Below, piece by piece: positions 50,201 to 59,313 of a stretch of 64,000 nucleotides of DNA (the stretch's first letter is position 1; every line of letters starts with the position of its first letter). The notes below the pieces were generated by a model. That model made no database searches. It was not told the origin of the DNA and worked only from the letters and a program-made list of their open reading frames with translations. This DNA is from Galbula dea (Eukaryota > Chordata > Aves > Piciformes > Galbulidae): positions 992,001 through 1,056,000 of the forward strand of contig VWZX01010541.1 in the NCBI GenBank assembly GCA_013399015.1. Reading direction: 5' to 3'. The position numbers and the translations under genes were made by a program.

Positions 50201-52226
50201 CCACCTGACTGTGTGCAGCTGTGAATACATTTTATCTGTATGTAGTAGTCTCCTTGGACTACACAGTCCACCTTCCTACTTAAAAATCACTACAAATTCT
50301 CTGAAACATGCACACAGTAAGTCCCCTGCACTCTGTTCCCTGATCCATCACACAGTCTGAAACATGATGGTTCCAAACCCCTTTAAGTACAAAGGAGGAA
50401 ATAAAGGTTTCCAAGCAGCAGAGGTGAGGGCACCCTCCATTCCTCCTGCTCCACTGCACAGCAAGTGAGATTCACAGGTCCACGAAAAGAAAAAGCAAGA
50501 GAGAGTCTAACTCAGCAGAGGGAGTCTTGCTATTGTTTATCTATTTTATCCTTTAATTACTTGGTGCCAAATGAACAACCAGTTCAAAGAACTCTCGATT
50601 CCTCCTTTGTCTTCTCAGTGGGATTAAAGATAGGCTTTATCCTAAAGACAGGATAAAGACAGACTTCCTCGTGATGGCCGCTTGACTCTTGCTTTGATTT
50701 CTGCCAAGTGGCCCAGTTTCAAGAGAAGGGATGGAGAATGATCCTACCACTCCCTTCCCTACTGTTTATGGAAGGGCAATTACCATCAGGGGATTTATAG
50801 CATTCAGACTAAGAAGGTCTCTGAATCCTACTTCCTTATTTTGCCCATAAGTACTGTGCAACATAAGGATGGCAGCAGCTGCCACTGTCTTTTGAGCAGG
50901 ATTCAGGGTTTTCTGATGACATTAGGTGTGGTCCAAGTGTTAGAAATGGAGCAAGGGAAAAAAAACTGTCTCCAGGAAACTGGTGAAGAGCACATGCCTC
51001 CTGGCCAATCTGTTCATCCTCAGAGTTATGCAGCTAGCAGTTCAGGCTAGAAGCTTCCAGGTGCACACAGGAAATTAGATAGGGGTTATCTTGCAACCTC
51101 TGAAACAGAGAGTCTCACCAACAGCAAGTGACTTCAGGATTTGGCAGCCCTGCATAGTGATCAGCTCCAAGACCTCTGCTAATTCTCGAGACCTGAATTC
51201 TACTAAAATCAACTTGGTCTATCACACAAGATGGTTAAAATCGGATCTCAGGATCAGCTTCTCCCTAATTATTAACTGCCATTCTCACGGCAAAACTTGA
51301 AATAACTCTCTTAAAAGAGAGCTGGGAAGGTTTCAAGTACCTGCTAGCCTCTCTGCTGAAGGCCAAGCTCCAATTAAAAAAGCTGCTAGAAACTACAGCC
51401 TTCAGAGATAGCCACAAAATGTGGCACAGTCAGTGTGAAACAGGGAAACGAGTGGATGAGAGCTGACTCTACCGCAGTAAAGCCCCACCTAAGCAACAGA
51501 CACCTCTCCATGGTGCTGTCAAAGGTGTGGCATGCAGAAAGGTGAAGCTCTCCCAAACACAGAGGAACAAAAAGGCAAAGCTCTGAAGTCCCCCAAGATG
51601 AGATCATTCAGTTGGGAGGGACAAGCTTCTTCCTCACAGACCTCTCAGTGTTTGAAACTTCTCTGACTCTCTTAATGAGTCCTCTGTATGAGGAGCCAAA
51701 CTGTTTCTACTAACTGATAATGTAATGGCATTTCTTGAGGCTGGTAAGTGTACTGGGCTTAGATAACCACTTCCTAGCCATCAGGCTACTACACCTAAGG
51801 CATGTAGGAGCAGTTACACTGCCTGCCCCCTACACATCTGGAAAGCAGTCATTGCTGTGACAACAGCACCTTGAGTTCAGCACTAAATATCCACACACAT
51901 TACAGAGGTACAGTATCAGCATCAGGTCTTTCAGAGGACTTCAGCATATGACCCCGCAGCCTGTGACTCACAAACAGACTAGGGTGTAAGACAGACGCAA
52001 GTGAATCAGCATCCAAGGCACCCACACTCTCTGGTCCTATATGCCCCGGACACACAGGAACATGCAGCTTCTCAGATGCACCACTACAGAAAGATGTGGA
52101 CTGCTCTCAAGGTGTGACCGTTTCCACTTAGCGACAGGTAAGCCTCAAAGTGCTCATGTGGATTTGAGCCTTCAGTGCCATACTCCAGACTGGGATCACA
52201 CCTCATGGCATGAAGGCATGGATATG
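41213..52226. other. Long intronic stretch without recognised repeats or genes
   Basis: Eleven kilobases of mostly unique-looking sequence with few repeats. 42560-43020 is pyrimidine-rich and ends in a strong plus-strand acceptor-like string (about 42990-43017, TCCTCTCTCACAG), antisense to RIMS1. No coding frame of note follows it. The lack of young repeats could reflect constraint or simply chance. Confidence 0.45.
48350..48372. repeat. A-rich run (A13 then CAAAACAAAACC)
   Basis: Thirteen As followed by AC-rich sequence. The flanks show no recognisable retroposed gene. Similar short A runs occur at about 5630-5642, 52545-52556 and 57689-57699. Confidence 0.8.
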
Positions 52227-52389
52227 TTCTCAGGAGCACCTAGTAGCATTGTCCCCATCACAGCAGGGATGCAAAACACATCATTGGATGTAAAGGCAAT
52301 TTCAAGGCACTTGGCTCATGTGAAGAGTTCCTCATGCCAACAGACACCCGTTCACGAAAAAAAGCAAAAGGAAGAACCTTCACAAAAGC
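52227..52389 (+). repeat. Inverted repeat, left arm (163 bp)
   Basis: Begins TTCTCAGGAGCACCTAGTAG and ends CCTTCACAAAAGC. Its reverse complement recurs at 53412-53573 with eight substitutions (seven of them transitions) and one single-base indel, about 94-95% identity. Similarity stops sharply at both ends of the arm. The sequence is not CR1 and I do not recognise it. Confidence 0.95.
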
Positions 52390-53411
52390 CCTAACTCTTT
52401 AACACATTGCTCCAAGGCATTCAACAGGTCACAGGACAGCAGAACATTCCCCTTCTACAAACACCATGCACAGTGGTTTGAAATCTGATATTGGAAAGAT
52501 GAAGGGAGGACAGGAGGACAAGCGCCACTGACCAGATATACCTCTAAAAAAAAAAAAGTCACACTGGCCAGTACAAGTTGCATGCCTTCATCCCAAGGGT
52601 GTGACAAGCTCCATTAGCCCCAAAGTGCTGAAAGGAAGGGCAAGAAACCAACAGATAAGGCAAGTTCCTGGAAAGAGAGGAGCAGGTGGTTTCCAACCGA
52701 AGCATTTCTGTCATTCTCCAGTGCAAGCAGCGAAAGCATGACGTAGTCCACAGCCCTTCTCCCAGGCTGGCACACTGCAGTACGTGCTGATGTCAGCATG
52801 AACTGGCAGAGCGCAGTTATAAGAAGGCTTTTAGCTCAGAAATCAGACACAGGGCTCAGGAACACAGAGAGGTACAGACCCGAGAAGAGGGGACAGTCTC
52901 TTTGCCCGAGTCTCTTTCACTTCTCCTAAATTCCTTACAGTCCACTCAGAGGAACATCCCAAATCACCTTGGATCCACAATTCTATGATCATCATGTGAA
53001 GAATAGAGTAGTTAAAAGCAGTGATTCTTCCTACAGTTTTCTGCCACAAGGAGTGCCAGAAAGGAAAATTACAAGTACTATTTTAAAAACTTCCATTGCT
53101 ATCAGGACACCCAGAAGAGGAGAGAGATGCTGCACTCTTCCAGCCCTTGTGAGTGATGAGGCAGCAGGTACCCAGCCACTGATCGGCCCCAGACTGAAGG
53201 TAGCCTAGTCTGCAACACAGATCCGTTCCCTTCCAGGGACGTTACAGATCTTGATGTGGGTACCACAGACAAACACACTTCTCTGACAGCTGTTTTGAAA
53301 TGAAAACTGGTGGTGATTTTGCTGAGACATCTGGATAATCAGAAAAGCTTTTACTGAAGATAATAGAAAAGGACAGTGACAATACACGATTTCTAGAATA
53401 AAAGCCCAAGA

Positions 53412-53573
53412 GCTTTTGTGAAGGTTCTTCCTTTTGCTTTTTTTTGTGAACAGGTATCTGTTGGCATGAGGAACTCTTCACATGAGCCAAGTGCCTTGAA
53501 ATTGCCCTCACATCCAAAGATGTGTTTCGCATCCCTGCTGTGATGGGACAATGTTACTAGGTGCTCCTGAGAA
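53412..53573 (-). repeat. Inverted repeat, right arm (162 bp)
   Basis: Reverse-complement partner of 52227-52389, separated from it by a 1022-bp spacer. The spacer (52390-53411) holds no recognisable gene, only an A12 run and ordinary mixed sequence. Flanking bases (…GGATATG left, TATTTGT… right) give no convincing target-site duplication. Confidence 0.95.
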
Positions 53574-55319
53574 TATTTGTAACAAACCTCTACAAAATTA
53601 TGGGCACAAATTCTTGTCTTAAAATGCAATCTCGTAAGGGTTTCTCTCTGAAAGATGTCTAACTCTTGTCCCAAAAAGGAATTAAGTACTCAGTGTTCAG
53701 AAAAGGCCAACAATTTCAGAAAATCCAGTGGCTTTCCGTAAGAGTCAAACCATAATCCACATGAGAACTATTTGCTGTGACCTCGTTTTTGAAACACAAT
53801 GCTACAGCTACAGTGGGTATAGAAATTTGTAAGTTTCCCAGTGTATACTCTGTTAATTTCTGACTCTTATTTAAAGCCAAATATCAATGTAAAATCACAA
53901 TTTCTCAGACCAATGGAGAGCCTCAGACTATTATTCTCCTGATTTGAAAGAACTGTTGTAAGGAAATAAACTTTTAACTTTGGGTATCACAAACCTTTGA
54001 AGATAATATAAGTAATTCCAAGTCAAATTCACAAAGCATAATTTTTGACCTCTTCCAAAAATTGCATTTAAGTGTCCCAGATTCACTTAGTAAAACAGCT
54101 GAAGATTCCCATAATCTCAGAGTGGAGGAAGTATCAGTCCAGAATTCAGAAATGTCAATACAAAGTAAGAGCATATGAAAAAAAAATAGGGAGAAAAAAA
54201 ACAACAGGTAAAAGTTACCTTCTACCTCATATTAGCAAGAACATGGCTAAGAAATTACCATCTCTACCAACAGAAGTTCATTCTCACAGTGACTGTAAGA
54301 TTTACAGCATTGCTATAAAACATCGTCACAGCACCAGTAATCTTCTTCACAGAATAAATGCTAAATATTTACAGTGAAGTAGCTGTGCTGGAGGACAAGG
54401 AATGGGAGAAAGATAAATGTAGTTTAGACTCTCTAAGCTACTCCTTCATTTAATTTTCTTCCGACAAACAGAAACTGAGGATGGATCCTTCAGTTCCATT
54501 TCCCTGCCTTGACTAACAGGATGCATTTTCAACTAATGTTGCCTATGTCAACCACTCCACCTCCAGGACTAGCCACACCCCAAGTGGAATGAACAGCAGC
54601 AAACAGCTCTTCCTCTTCGGCCAAGATGCAAACACCACACTCCCAGCCGCCTCCTCGGCACCGTGCCATACTAGCAGCTGGGCCTCGGTACCCACCAGAG
54701 CAACCGCCTCTAGCAGCCCCTGTGAAAATTCAGAGCCAAGCTCGGATGGGAAGGGACAGAGACAGCCCTATAGTGAAATACTGTGGCTACTCCACCACGC
54801 ACAGCACATGGGGATGAAGTCAGGAGCCTGTGGGGGCTTGGCCTCTCCATTGGCCAGAGGAATCCGTGGGAAAGAGCTGGCACCCACATCACTCCAGCTG
54901 GTATTGCCAACACTGCTAAAAGACGCACCCACGTCACACCTTCAGAGCATCAGCTCCAAGCACAGGTGTATGCAACCAGAACACAGAGAGCTAAGGATAT
55001 ACCTCCTGTGGTGGGGGGGTCTGGGTAACATCAGAGGCTTTGCACTATCCCAGTCACCTCTCCTATCGTTTCCGCCAGGAGCAAAGAGGCCTGATGGGTA
55101 GTCAGGAAAGGAGAAACCCTGATTCCCCTCCACAGGCCACAGCTTCAATCTGTTTATTCTCATCACTCACAGCAGGCAATTCAGGAGCCTTACGTTTGAA
55201 GCCTTCTAGTGATGGAGGAGGCTCGAAAGCGTGATCACATGCACTGTTTGGCAAGGATGTGGGGGTGAGAGAGACAAGGTTCAGCAGAGGCTGTGAGAAT
55301 CTGCTTTCCAAACATGGCA
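53574..55319. other. Intronic approach to the CpG island
   Basis: GC rises from about 54560. A 170-codon plus frame (54589-55101) lies in this moderately GC-rich DNA. It has no recognisable domain and is overlapped by other frames on both strands, so it is not called. Confidence 0.45.
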
Positions 55320-55550
55320 CCTACCCACGCCCCGCGCTCCCCTCCGCGAACCCATTCCCCCTCCGTCCCGCCACCGGGCACGCAGTCCTCCCCTCACTAA
55401 CGAGCGGTGCGACTAATTGCACTGATTACCTAATTACGAACGCCCTACTGGCGCCACAGCAAAGCTGCCTCCCGGGGAGCAGGCTACCGGGCGGGCCGGA
55501 GGATCGGGGCGGCGAGAGGATGGAGCAGGGTGTGGAGAAAGGGTAGCAGA

Positions 55551-55686
55551 GTGGTCGAGGGGAGCCGCCTCAGGCTCACGCAGGGTGGTTATGGGTAGTC
55601 ACCTCAGGCTCGCGCCGGGTGGTTAATGGGAACCGCCTTAGCCTCGCGCAGAGCGGTCGAGGGGAGCCGCCTCGGGCCTCAGCAGC
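55551..55686. repeat. 34-bp minisatellite, 4 copies, in CpG island
   Basis: Four consecutive units of exactly 34 bp: 55551-55584, 55585-55618, 55619-55652 and 55653-55686. Each begins G(T/C)GGTT or GCGGTC and contains a CCGCCTC/CACCTC-AGGCTC core. Units 1 and 4 share GGTCGAGGGGAGCCGCCTC; units 2 and 3 are more diverged. The array lies about 450 bp inside intron 1 downstream of the exon 1 donor. Confidence 0.9.
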
Positions 55687-55890
55687 GGAGGCCGGAGCCA
55701 GGCGGGGGCAGCACGGTCACCGCGGAGGCTCCCACACGCAGGGAAACCCCACCTCACGTCCCCTCCTAAAAAGAGGCGGGGTTTTGGGGACCCCAAAGGA
55801 ATCCCACTTCACCCCTCACTCAGCCCTACGTCGGGGGTTCAGCCTGCCCCGTCCCCTGCTCTGCGCCGCTGGCTCCCGAGGGGAGGGCCG

Positions 55891-55920
55891 CTCCGTCCCG
55901 TCCCGTCCCGCCTCGTCCCG
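55891..55920. repeat. (CGTCC)n short pentamer repeat
   Basis: About five tandem CGTCC/CGTCCC-like units occur in the GC-rich part of intron 1, between the 34-bp minisatellite and exon 1. A short (GAAT)n run lies nearby at about 56096-56122, just inside the donor. Confidence 0.6.
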
Positions 55921-56130
55921 CTGTACCGGGCTCCCCTAGGGCACTTCTGCTTCGGGAGACGGACGAAGAAGTTAGGGGTCGGTCGCGGGGCTCCGCAGCG
56001 CCAACCCCGCCGAGGAGTCCCTGCGGGGCGGCCCTGGGCACTGACCGGCTCCCGCTGAGGCAGCGCCCGCTCCTGCCCGCCGGCTATCGGCGCATGAATG
56101 AGCGCCTGAATGAATGAATGACTGGCGTCT

Positions 56131-56136
56131 GCTTAC
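56131..56136 (-). promoter_or_regulatory. RIMS1: RIMS1 exon 1 splice donor (GTAAGC)
   Basis: Read on the minus strand, coding sequence CTCAA is followed by GTAAGC, a good match to the vertebrate 5' splice site. Splicing here leaves two bases of the lysine codon in exon 1, so the next exon should begin with G to complete AAG. Without splicing the frame stops at once, which supports this as the real junction. Confidence 0.9.
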
Positions 56137-56300
56137 TTGAGCATGGCCTCTTCCTTCTCCTCCTCTTCTTTCTGCCGGTCCATCACTGCCATGATGATGT
56201 TCCTCTCCTCCTCGGTCAGGTGGCTCAGGTCGGGCAGCTCGTGCATCGGGGGCGGCACCGTGGGCGGCCGAGGGCCGCGCGGCCCCACCGAAGAGGACAT
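56137..56300 (-). CDS. RIMS1: RIMS1 first coding exon (RIM1 N-terminus, partial CDS)
   Basis: RIM1 is a presynaptic active-zone scaffold that links Rab3 on synaptic vesicles to Munc13 and calcium channels. This exon encodes 54 complete codons plus two bases of codon 55. It begins MSSSVGPRGP, has a proline-rich stretch (residues about 11-23) and then LPDLSHLTEEERNII (22-36) and a glutamate/lysine-rich helix ending AMLK. That is the first helix of the Rab3-binding domain; the zinc finger and second helix lie in later exons. The start 'ELPDLSHLTEEER' with the GPRGPRPP leader fits RIM1 better than RIM2, as I remember these families. The ATG at 56298-56300 has A at -3, and no in-frame ATG was seen upstream (only a TTG at 56351). 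The frame meets TAA immediately after AAG if unspliced, but the donor AA|GTAAGC at 56137/56136 removes it and leaves phase 2. No later exon was found in the window. Confidence 0.95.
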
Positions 56301-56373
56301 TTTCTTTCCGCCTCTCCCTTTACACCTTTTACCTTCGCACGGCAAACCCAAGCCAGCCTCTCCTCCGCCCCCC

Positions 56374-56469
56374 TCACAGTGTAGTCCTCCGAGCAGCAGC
56401 AGCAGGCAGCAGCTCTCTGGCAGCAGCAGAGGAGGAGGCGGAGACCCAGCCTTTCATGGTCGCTCGCAT
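56374..56469 (-). promoter_or_regulatory. Upstream ORF in RIMS1 5' leader (31 codons)
   Basis: On the minus strand an ATG at 56467-56469 opens a frame that runs to a TGA at 56374-56376. A second in-frame ATG at 56455-56457 has A at -3 (GACCATGA) and is the stronger start. The frame ends 73 bases before the RIMS1 ATG and does not overlap it, so it could reduce or condition translation of RIM1 by reinitiation. The peptide is alanine/serine/leucine-rich (from a CTG/GCT-rich stretch) and resembles no family I know. It matters only if transcription starts upstream of 56469. Confidence 0.5.
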
Positions 56470-56671
56470 CCACCACGGCGGCCGCCACTGCTGCTGCCGC
56501 TTGCTCCCTTTGTTTCCGCGGCTTCAGAGAGCACGGGGGCTACCTTGCCACCGCCCGCAGCCCATCCTCCCGGCGGTGGGTGTGCGGGGCGGGGATGCCG
56601 TGGCGCGGAAAGCCTTGGCACGGAGAGCTCCCGGTGGCCGCCGGCGAGCTGCGGGCAGGAGCGGCGGCAGC

Positions 56672-56700
56672 GGGGGGCGGGCCGGGAAGGGAAGGGCGGG
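56672..56700 (+). promoter_or_regulatory. GC boxes and G-quadruplex motif in RIMS1 promoter
   Basis: Six G-runs lie within 29 bases (56672-56677, 56679-56681, 56684-56686, 56689-56691, 56694-56696, 56698-56700), separated by one or two bases. That is well inside the usual G4 rule. Two Sp1/KLF-type GC boxes overlap them (GGGGCGGG at 56674-56681, AGGGCGGG at 56693-56700). A further GC box is at 56586-56594, and an inverse one at 56801-56810. The G-rich strand is the template strand for RIMS1. A (GCC)4 run follows at 56705-56716. Confidence 0.6.
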
Positions 56701-57120
56701 TGCTGCCGCCGCCGCCGAAACGCTGCTCCGCTGCGAGCCTGGTACTGGCAGGAGGGAGGGGAGCGGGATGCCGGTGAGGCGGAGTCCGAACCGTTCTGCC
56801 TCCGCCCCCCTCGCCCGTCCCGCAGTCGCAGGGGTACGTTCTTGGCTTCGGCACTGCCGGACCTCTTTCACCGTTCCGCCGGCCGAGCCCCCTCCTCCGG
56901 CAGGGCTGCAGCCTGGACTCGGGCTGGGCCGCGGCAGGGAAAGCCTGAGCCTGCCACTGCTGCCGGTACCGCCGGTGCTCCCTCGGGCCTGAGCCGTGCC
57001 CGCCCCAGCCCTAGGGGCTTACGGGCAGCTGCAGACCCTTGCCTGGAGCCAGCACTGGCAACGCTCGACGGTCCCTTCCCAGGGGTCCAACGCTCCTGCA
57101 CTTTGTTCGTATCGCCGGAT

Positions 57121-57330
57121 CCCAGAATCACACAGAATGGTGGGGGTTGGAAGGGATCTGTGGAGATCATCCAGTCCAGCCCAAGAAACCGTTCGGTTTC
57201 TTGGCTACAAAGTGCACGTGGCTGGTCTATGGTGAACTTGTCTATCAGAACTCCCCTGGTACAGGACCCTACACTTGCCCTTGTCGGACTTCATGAGGTT
57301 CCTCTCTACCCATATGCTTTTACACCCGAT
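57121..57330 (-). mobile_element. Internally deleted CR1 LINE next to the CpG island
   Basis: The left part (GAATCACACAGAATGGTGGG, GATCATCCAGTCCAGCCC) is CR1 3' terminus. From about 57195 the sequence jumps to a region normally several hundred bases further into the element (TTCTTGGCTACAAAGTGCAC, ACAGGACCCTACACTTGCCC, ACTTCATGAGGTTCCTCTC). The copy at 1-700 has these two segments about 460 bp apart. The junction carries a 24-base palindrome, listed separately. The island ends where this element begins. Confidence 0.85.
57181..57204. repeat. 24-base palindrome (11-bp arms, TT spacer) at CR1 deletion junction
   Basis: CCAAGAAACCG, then TT, then CGGTTTCTTGG. The right arm continues into genuine CR1 sequence; the left arm looks like an inverse copy of it. 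Confidence 0.9.
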
Positions 57331-58762
57331 CAGTGGCACCTGTGCCACGGTCCATCACACTTCCCATGGGGATGGAGAATGCTTTTAACTCTCATCCATC
57401 AGAACCATTTCTTCCCTTGCTGTGACCCACCAAAACTGACCACGAAACATGCCACAGTGATGACTGTTCAGTGATGACTGTTTAGTGGAGGGGTTAGCAA
57501 CAATGAAGCAAAACATCCAGAGATAGCTTCCCAATTTCTGATCCACCATCTCTGAGCAACTTGATTTTGGGGAGCTGCTAATAAACACAACAGACCACTG
57601 TCCAGAAACTCATGCCTATAGCTCCAAAAGGTCTGTTGCCCAAACATGTGCCTGTCAGTGAATGAAATCATTCAGACTACTTAAAATGAAAAAAAAAAAC
57701 AAAAACCAGAATGTGAACTACCACTGACACATGCTGACACTTGAGACCTCTCAGTCACATTTCTGCTGAGGTCCCAGCATAGAAGCATCTCTGGTTTCTA
57801 GAGGGATCATCTGACAGGCACAAACCAAAGGGAAAAAAAAATCTATGCTGGCAGTGTTCAATACTTCTTGCTGCCAAACTTGCCAGGTTGGGAAAAGGAG
57901 AGGGACCAGCTTTCAGCCAGCCACACTAATCTCTCTCACACAAATTCTGAGAGCTATGAACTCCATGACCCTTTGAATTTGAAAGGAATTACTGTGGCCA
58001 TCTGCTTGTGTCCCCCCAAGAGATTTTCCGCAGGACACAATTTGATGACACAAAAAAACCCCAAACCAAACAACAACAAAACCAGAACTTTTCAGTGGTG
58101 ATGTCCAAGTTCAGCTCAGAAAATGGAATCTCTCAACTCTACCAGCACATGAAGGAAACTGAAACTTGAATGACCAACAGATGGCTCAAAAGAGATTTAA
58201 GTGGTGTTAAGAAGAAAAGCACTATGAAGGACTGGTAAACATCATAATGTCACACTCCGTTAAAGACACAGACCCTCTGCTCACTCATGTGGTGATTTGT
58301 TCCAGGGCCTGGCCAAGTTATTACTGCTCAATGTAATTCTTCTAGCTGAGTACTAACAAATCAATAAAATCACTTCCTGCCATCTGCAGCCGGCAGGGGA
58401 GACAGCCTTCATGTTCCAGGCTGATGCTGAAGAGTCTACTCATTCATCACCTACAGGCAAACCTACAGCAGCCACCTCAGAACTGAAGAAAGCATGACTG
58501 AAAAGTAAGATGACAAGAAGGTGCAGTACCACCATATGTTTAGTAGCAGAAACAACTAAAACATGACATAACTGGAATGGTAACACTAGATACCATGACT
58601 GTTGCTATAGGTACCCATAAGTAGACCACATTCCTTCCAAAATTTGGGCCTGAGCTTGCTGTGTAAATGATGTAGCTCAAGTAACTGCAAGACCTAATTC
58701 AGCAGAGCAGGGGTCCCACTGTTGAAGAGTCACTGCTTTAAGCCCAACTAAATAAAATATTA
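57331..58762. other. Upstream (intergenic) stretch, no gene seen
   Basis: Mixed sequence with A-rich patches (57689, 58045) and the 14-bp duplication at 57457. No exon or promoter-like GC content. Confidence 0.5.
57457..57484. repeat. 14-bp tandem duplication
   Basis: GTGATGACTGTTCA is followed by GTGATGACTGTTTA, one difference. Lies just beyond the rearranged CR1. Confidence 0.85.
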
Positions 58763-58767
58763 AAGGT
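58763..58767. repeat. Target-site duplication AAGGT, left copy
   Basis: Directly abuts the first base of the solo LTR at 58768. Confidence 0.9.
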
Positions 58768-59313
58768 TGTGCTGGGATAGAGTTAATTTTTTAGTAGCAG
58801 CTCGTATGGGACTATCCTTTGGATTTGTGCTGGAAACACTGTTGATAGCACAGGGATATTTTAGCTACTGCTGAGCAGTGTTTACACTGGATCAAGCCCT
58901 TTTCTGCTCCTCTCCCACCCCACCCACGAACAGGTTGAAAGTGCACAAGAAGCTGGGAGGGTGTACATCCAGGACAGCTCCCCAACCGACCCTAGGGATA
59001 TCCCATGCCATATGACATCATGCTCAGCACATAAAGCTGGGCGAGAAGGAGGAAGGGAAGGAAGTTTGGAGTGATGCCATTTGTCTTCTCAAGTCACTGT
59101 TACATGTGATGGAGCCCTGCTGTCCTGGAGACAGCTAAACACCTGCCTGCAATGGGTAGTGGTGAGTGAAGTCCTTGTTTTGCTTTGCTTGCATGTGTAG
59201 CTTTTGCTTTACCTACTAAACTGTCTTTAACTCAATGCATGAGTTTTCTCACTTTTACTCTCTCAATTCCCTCCCCTGTCCCACTATGGGGGCACTGTGC
59301 TTAAACCATGACA
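58768..59313 (+). mobile_element. Solo LTR of an avian endogenous retrovirus (ERVL-like)
   Basis: A 546-bp element begins TGTGCTGGGATAGAGTTAAT and ends TTAAACCATGACA, with terminal TG...CA. It is bounded by an exact 5-bp duplication, AAGGT, at 58763-58767 and 59314-59318. Orientation is taken from a TATA-like CACATAAAGC (59028-59037), with a CRE-like TGACATCA upstream (59013-59020) and a degraded poly(A) signal ACTAAA (59215-59220) downstream. No internal viral genes or second LTR are present, so this is a recombined solo LTR. The family is one I recognise from many birds; the ERVL assignment rests mainly on the 5-bp duplication and is tentative. It lies 2.5 kb upstream of the RIMS1 ATG, antisense to it. 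Confidence 0.9.

Larger units (their letters stand above)
1..56136 (-). other. RIMS1: RIMS1 intron 1, 5' part (runs off the left edge)
   Basis: Everything 3' of the exon 1 donor on the minus strand is inferred to be intron 1. I looked among the frames for the expected continuation (the cysteine-rich FYVE-like zinc finger of the Rab-binding domain) and found nothing like it, so intron 1 is at least 56 kb. Sequence is AT-rich except for the first roughly 800 bases after the donor, which lie in the CpG island. It contains the repeats listed separately. A nested non-coding transcript cannot be excluded from sequence alone. Confidence 0.8.
55320..57120. promoter_or_regulatory. RIMS1: CpG island spanning RIMS1 promoter, exon 1 and start of intron 1
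   Basis: Base composition changes abruptly at about 55320 from mixed sequence to GC-rich DNA dense in CpG, and ends at about 57120 where a CR1 element begins. The island contains the RIMS1 start codon, a uORF, several GC boxes, GCC repeats and a G-quadruplex motif. No TATA box was recognised at a sensible distance upstream of the ATG, consistent with a dispersed CpG-island promoter. The transcription start is not determined here; a position between about 56480 and 57000 is plausible. Confidence 0.85.

Noticed and set aside
52041..52394. 117-codon frame similar to a 96-codon minus frame at 53242-53532
   Set aside because: The similarity is real at the DNA level but is explained by the inverted repeat arms. 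Neither frame looks like a protein gene.
52227..53573. DNA transposon with terminal inverted repeats
   Set aside because: Long inverted arms are present, but no target-site duplication, known terminal motif or transposase was found, so only an unclassified inverted repeat is claimed.
54589..55101. 170-codon plus-strand frame
   Set aside because: Overlapped by open frames on both strands in moderately GC-rich DNA, with no domain and no coding-like features.
56300..56351. Upstream in-frame extension of RIMS1 (17 residues from 56351)
   Set aside because: The upstream codon is TTG, not ATG. The ATG at 56300 has a good context and gives the N-terminus expected for RIM1.
56137..57474. 445-codon plus-strand frame across the CpG island
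   Set aside because: It is antisense to RIMS1 exon 1 in GC-rich DNA where stops are rare. It starts at a TTG, has proline/arginine/serine-rich low-complexity sequence without a domain, and ends inside a CR1.
58768..59313. Full endogenous retrovirus
   Set aside because: Only one LTR is present, directly bounded by the target duplication, with no internal gag, pol or env sequence.
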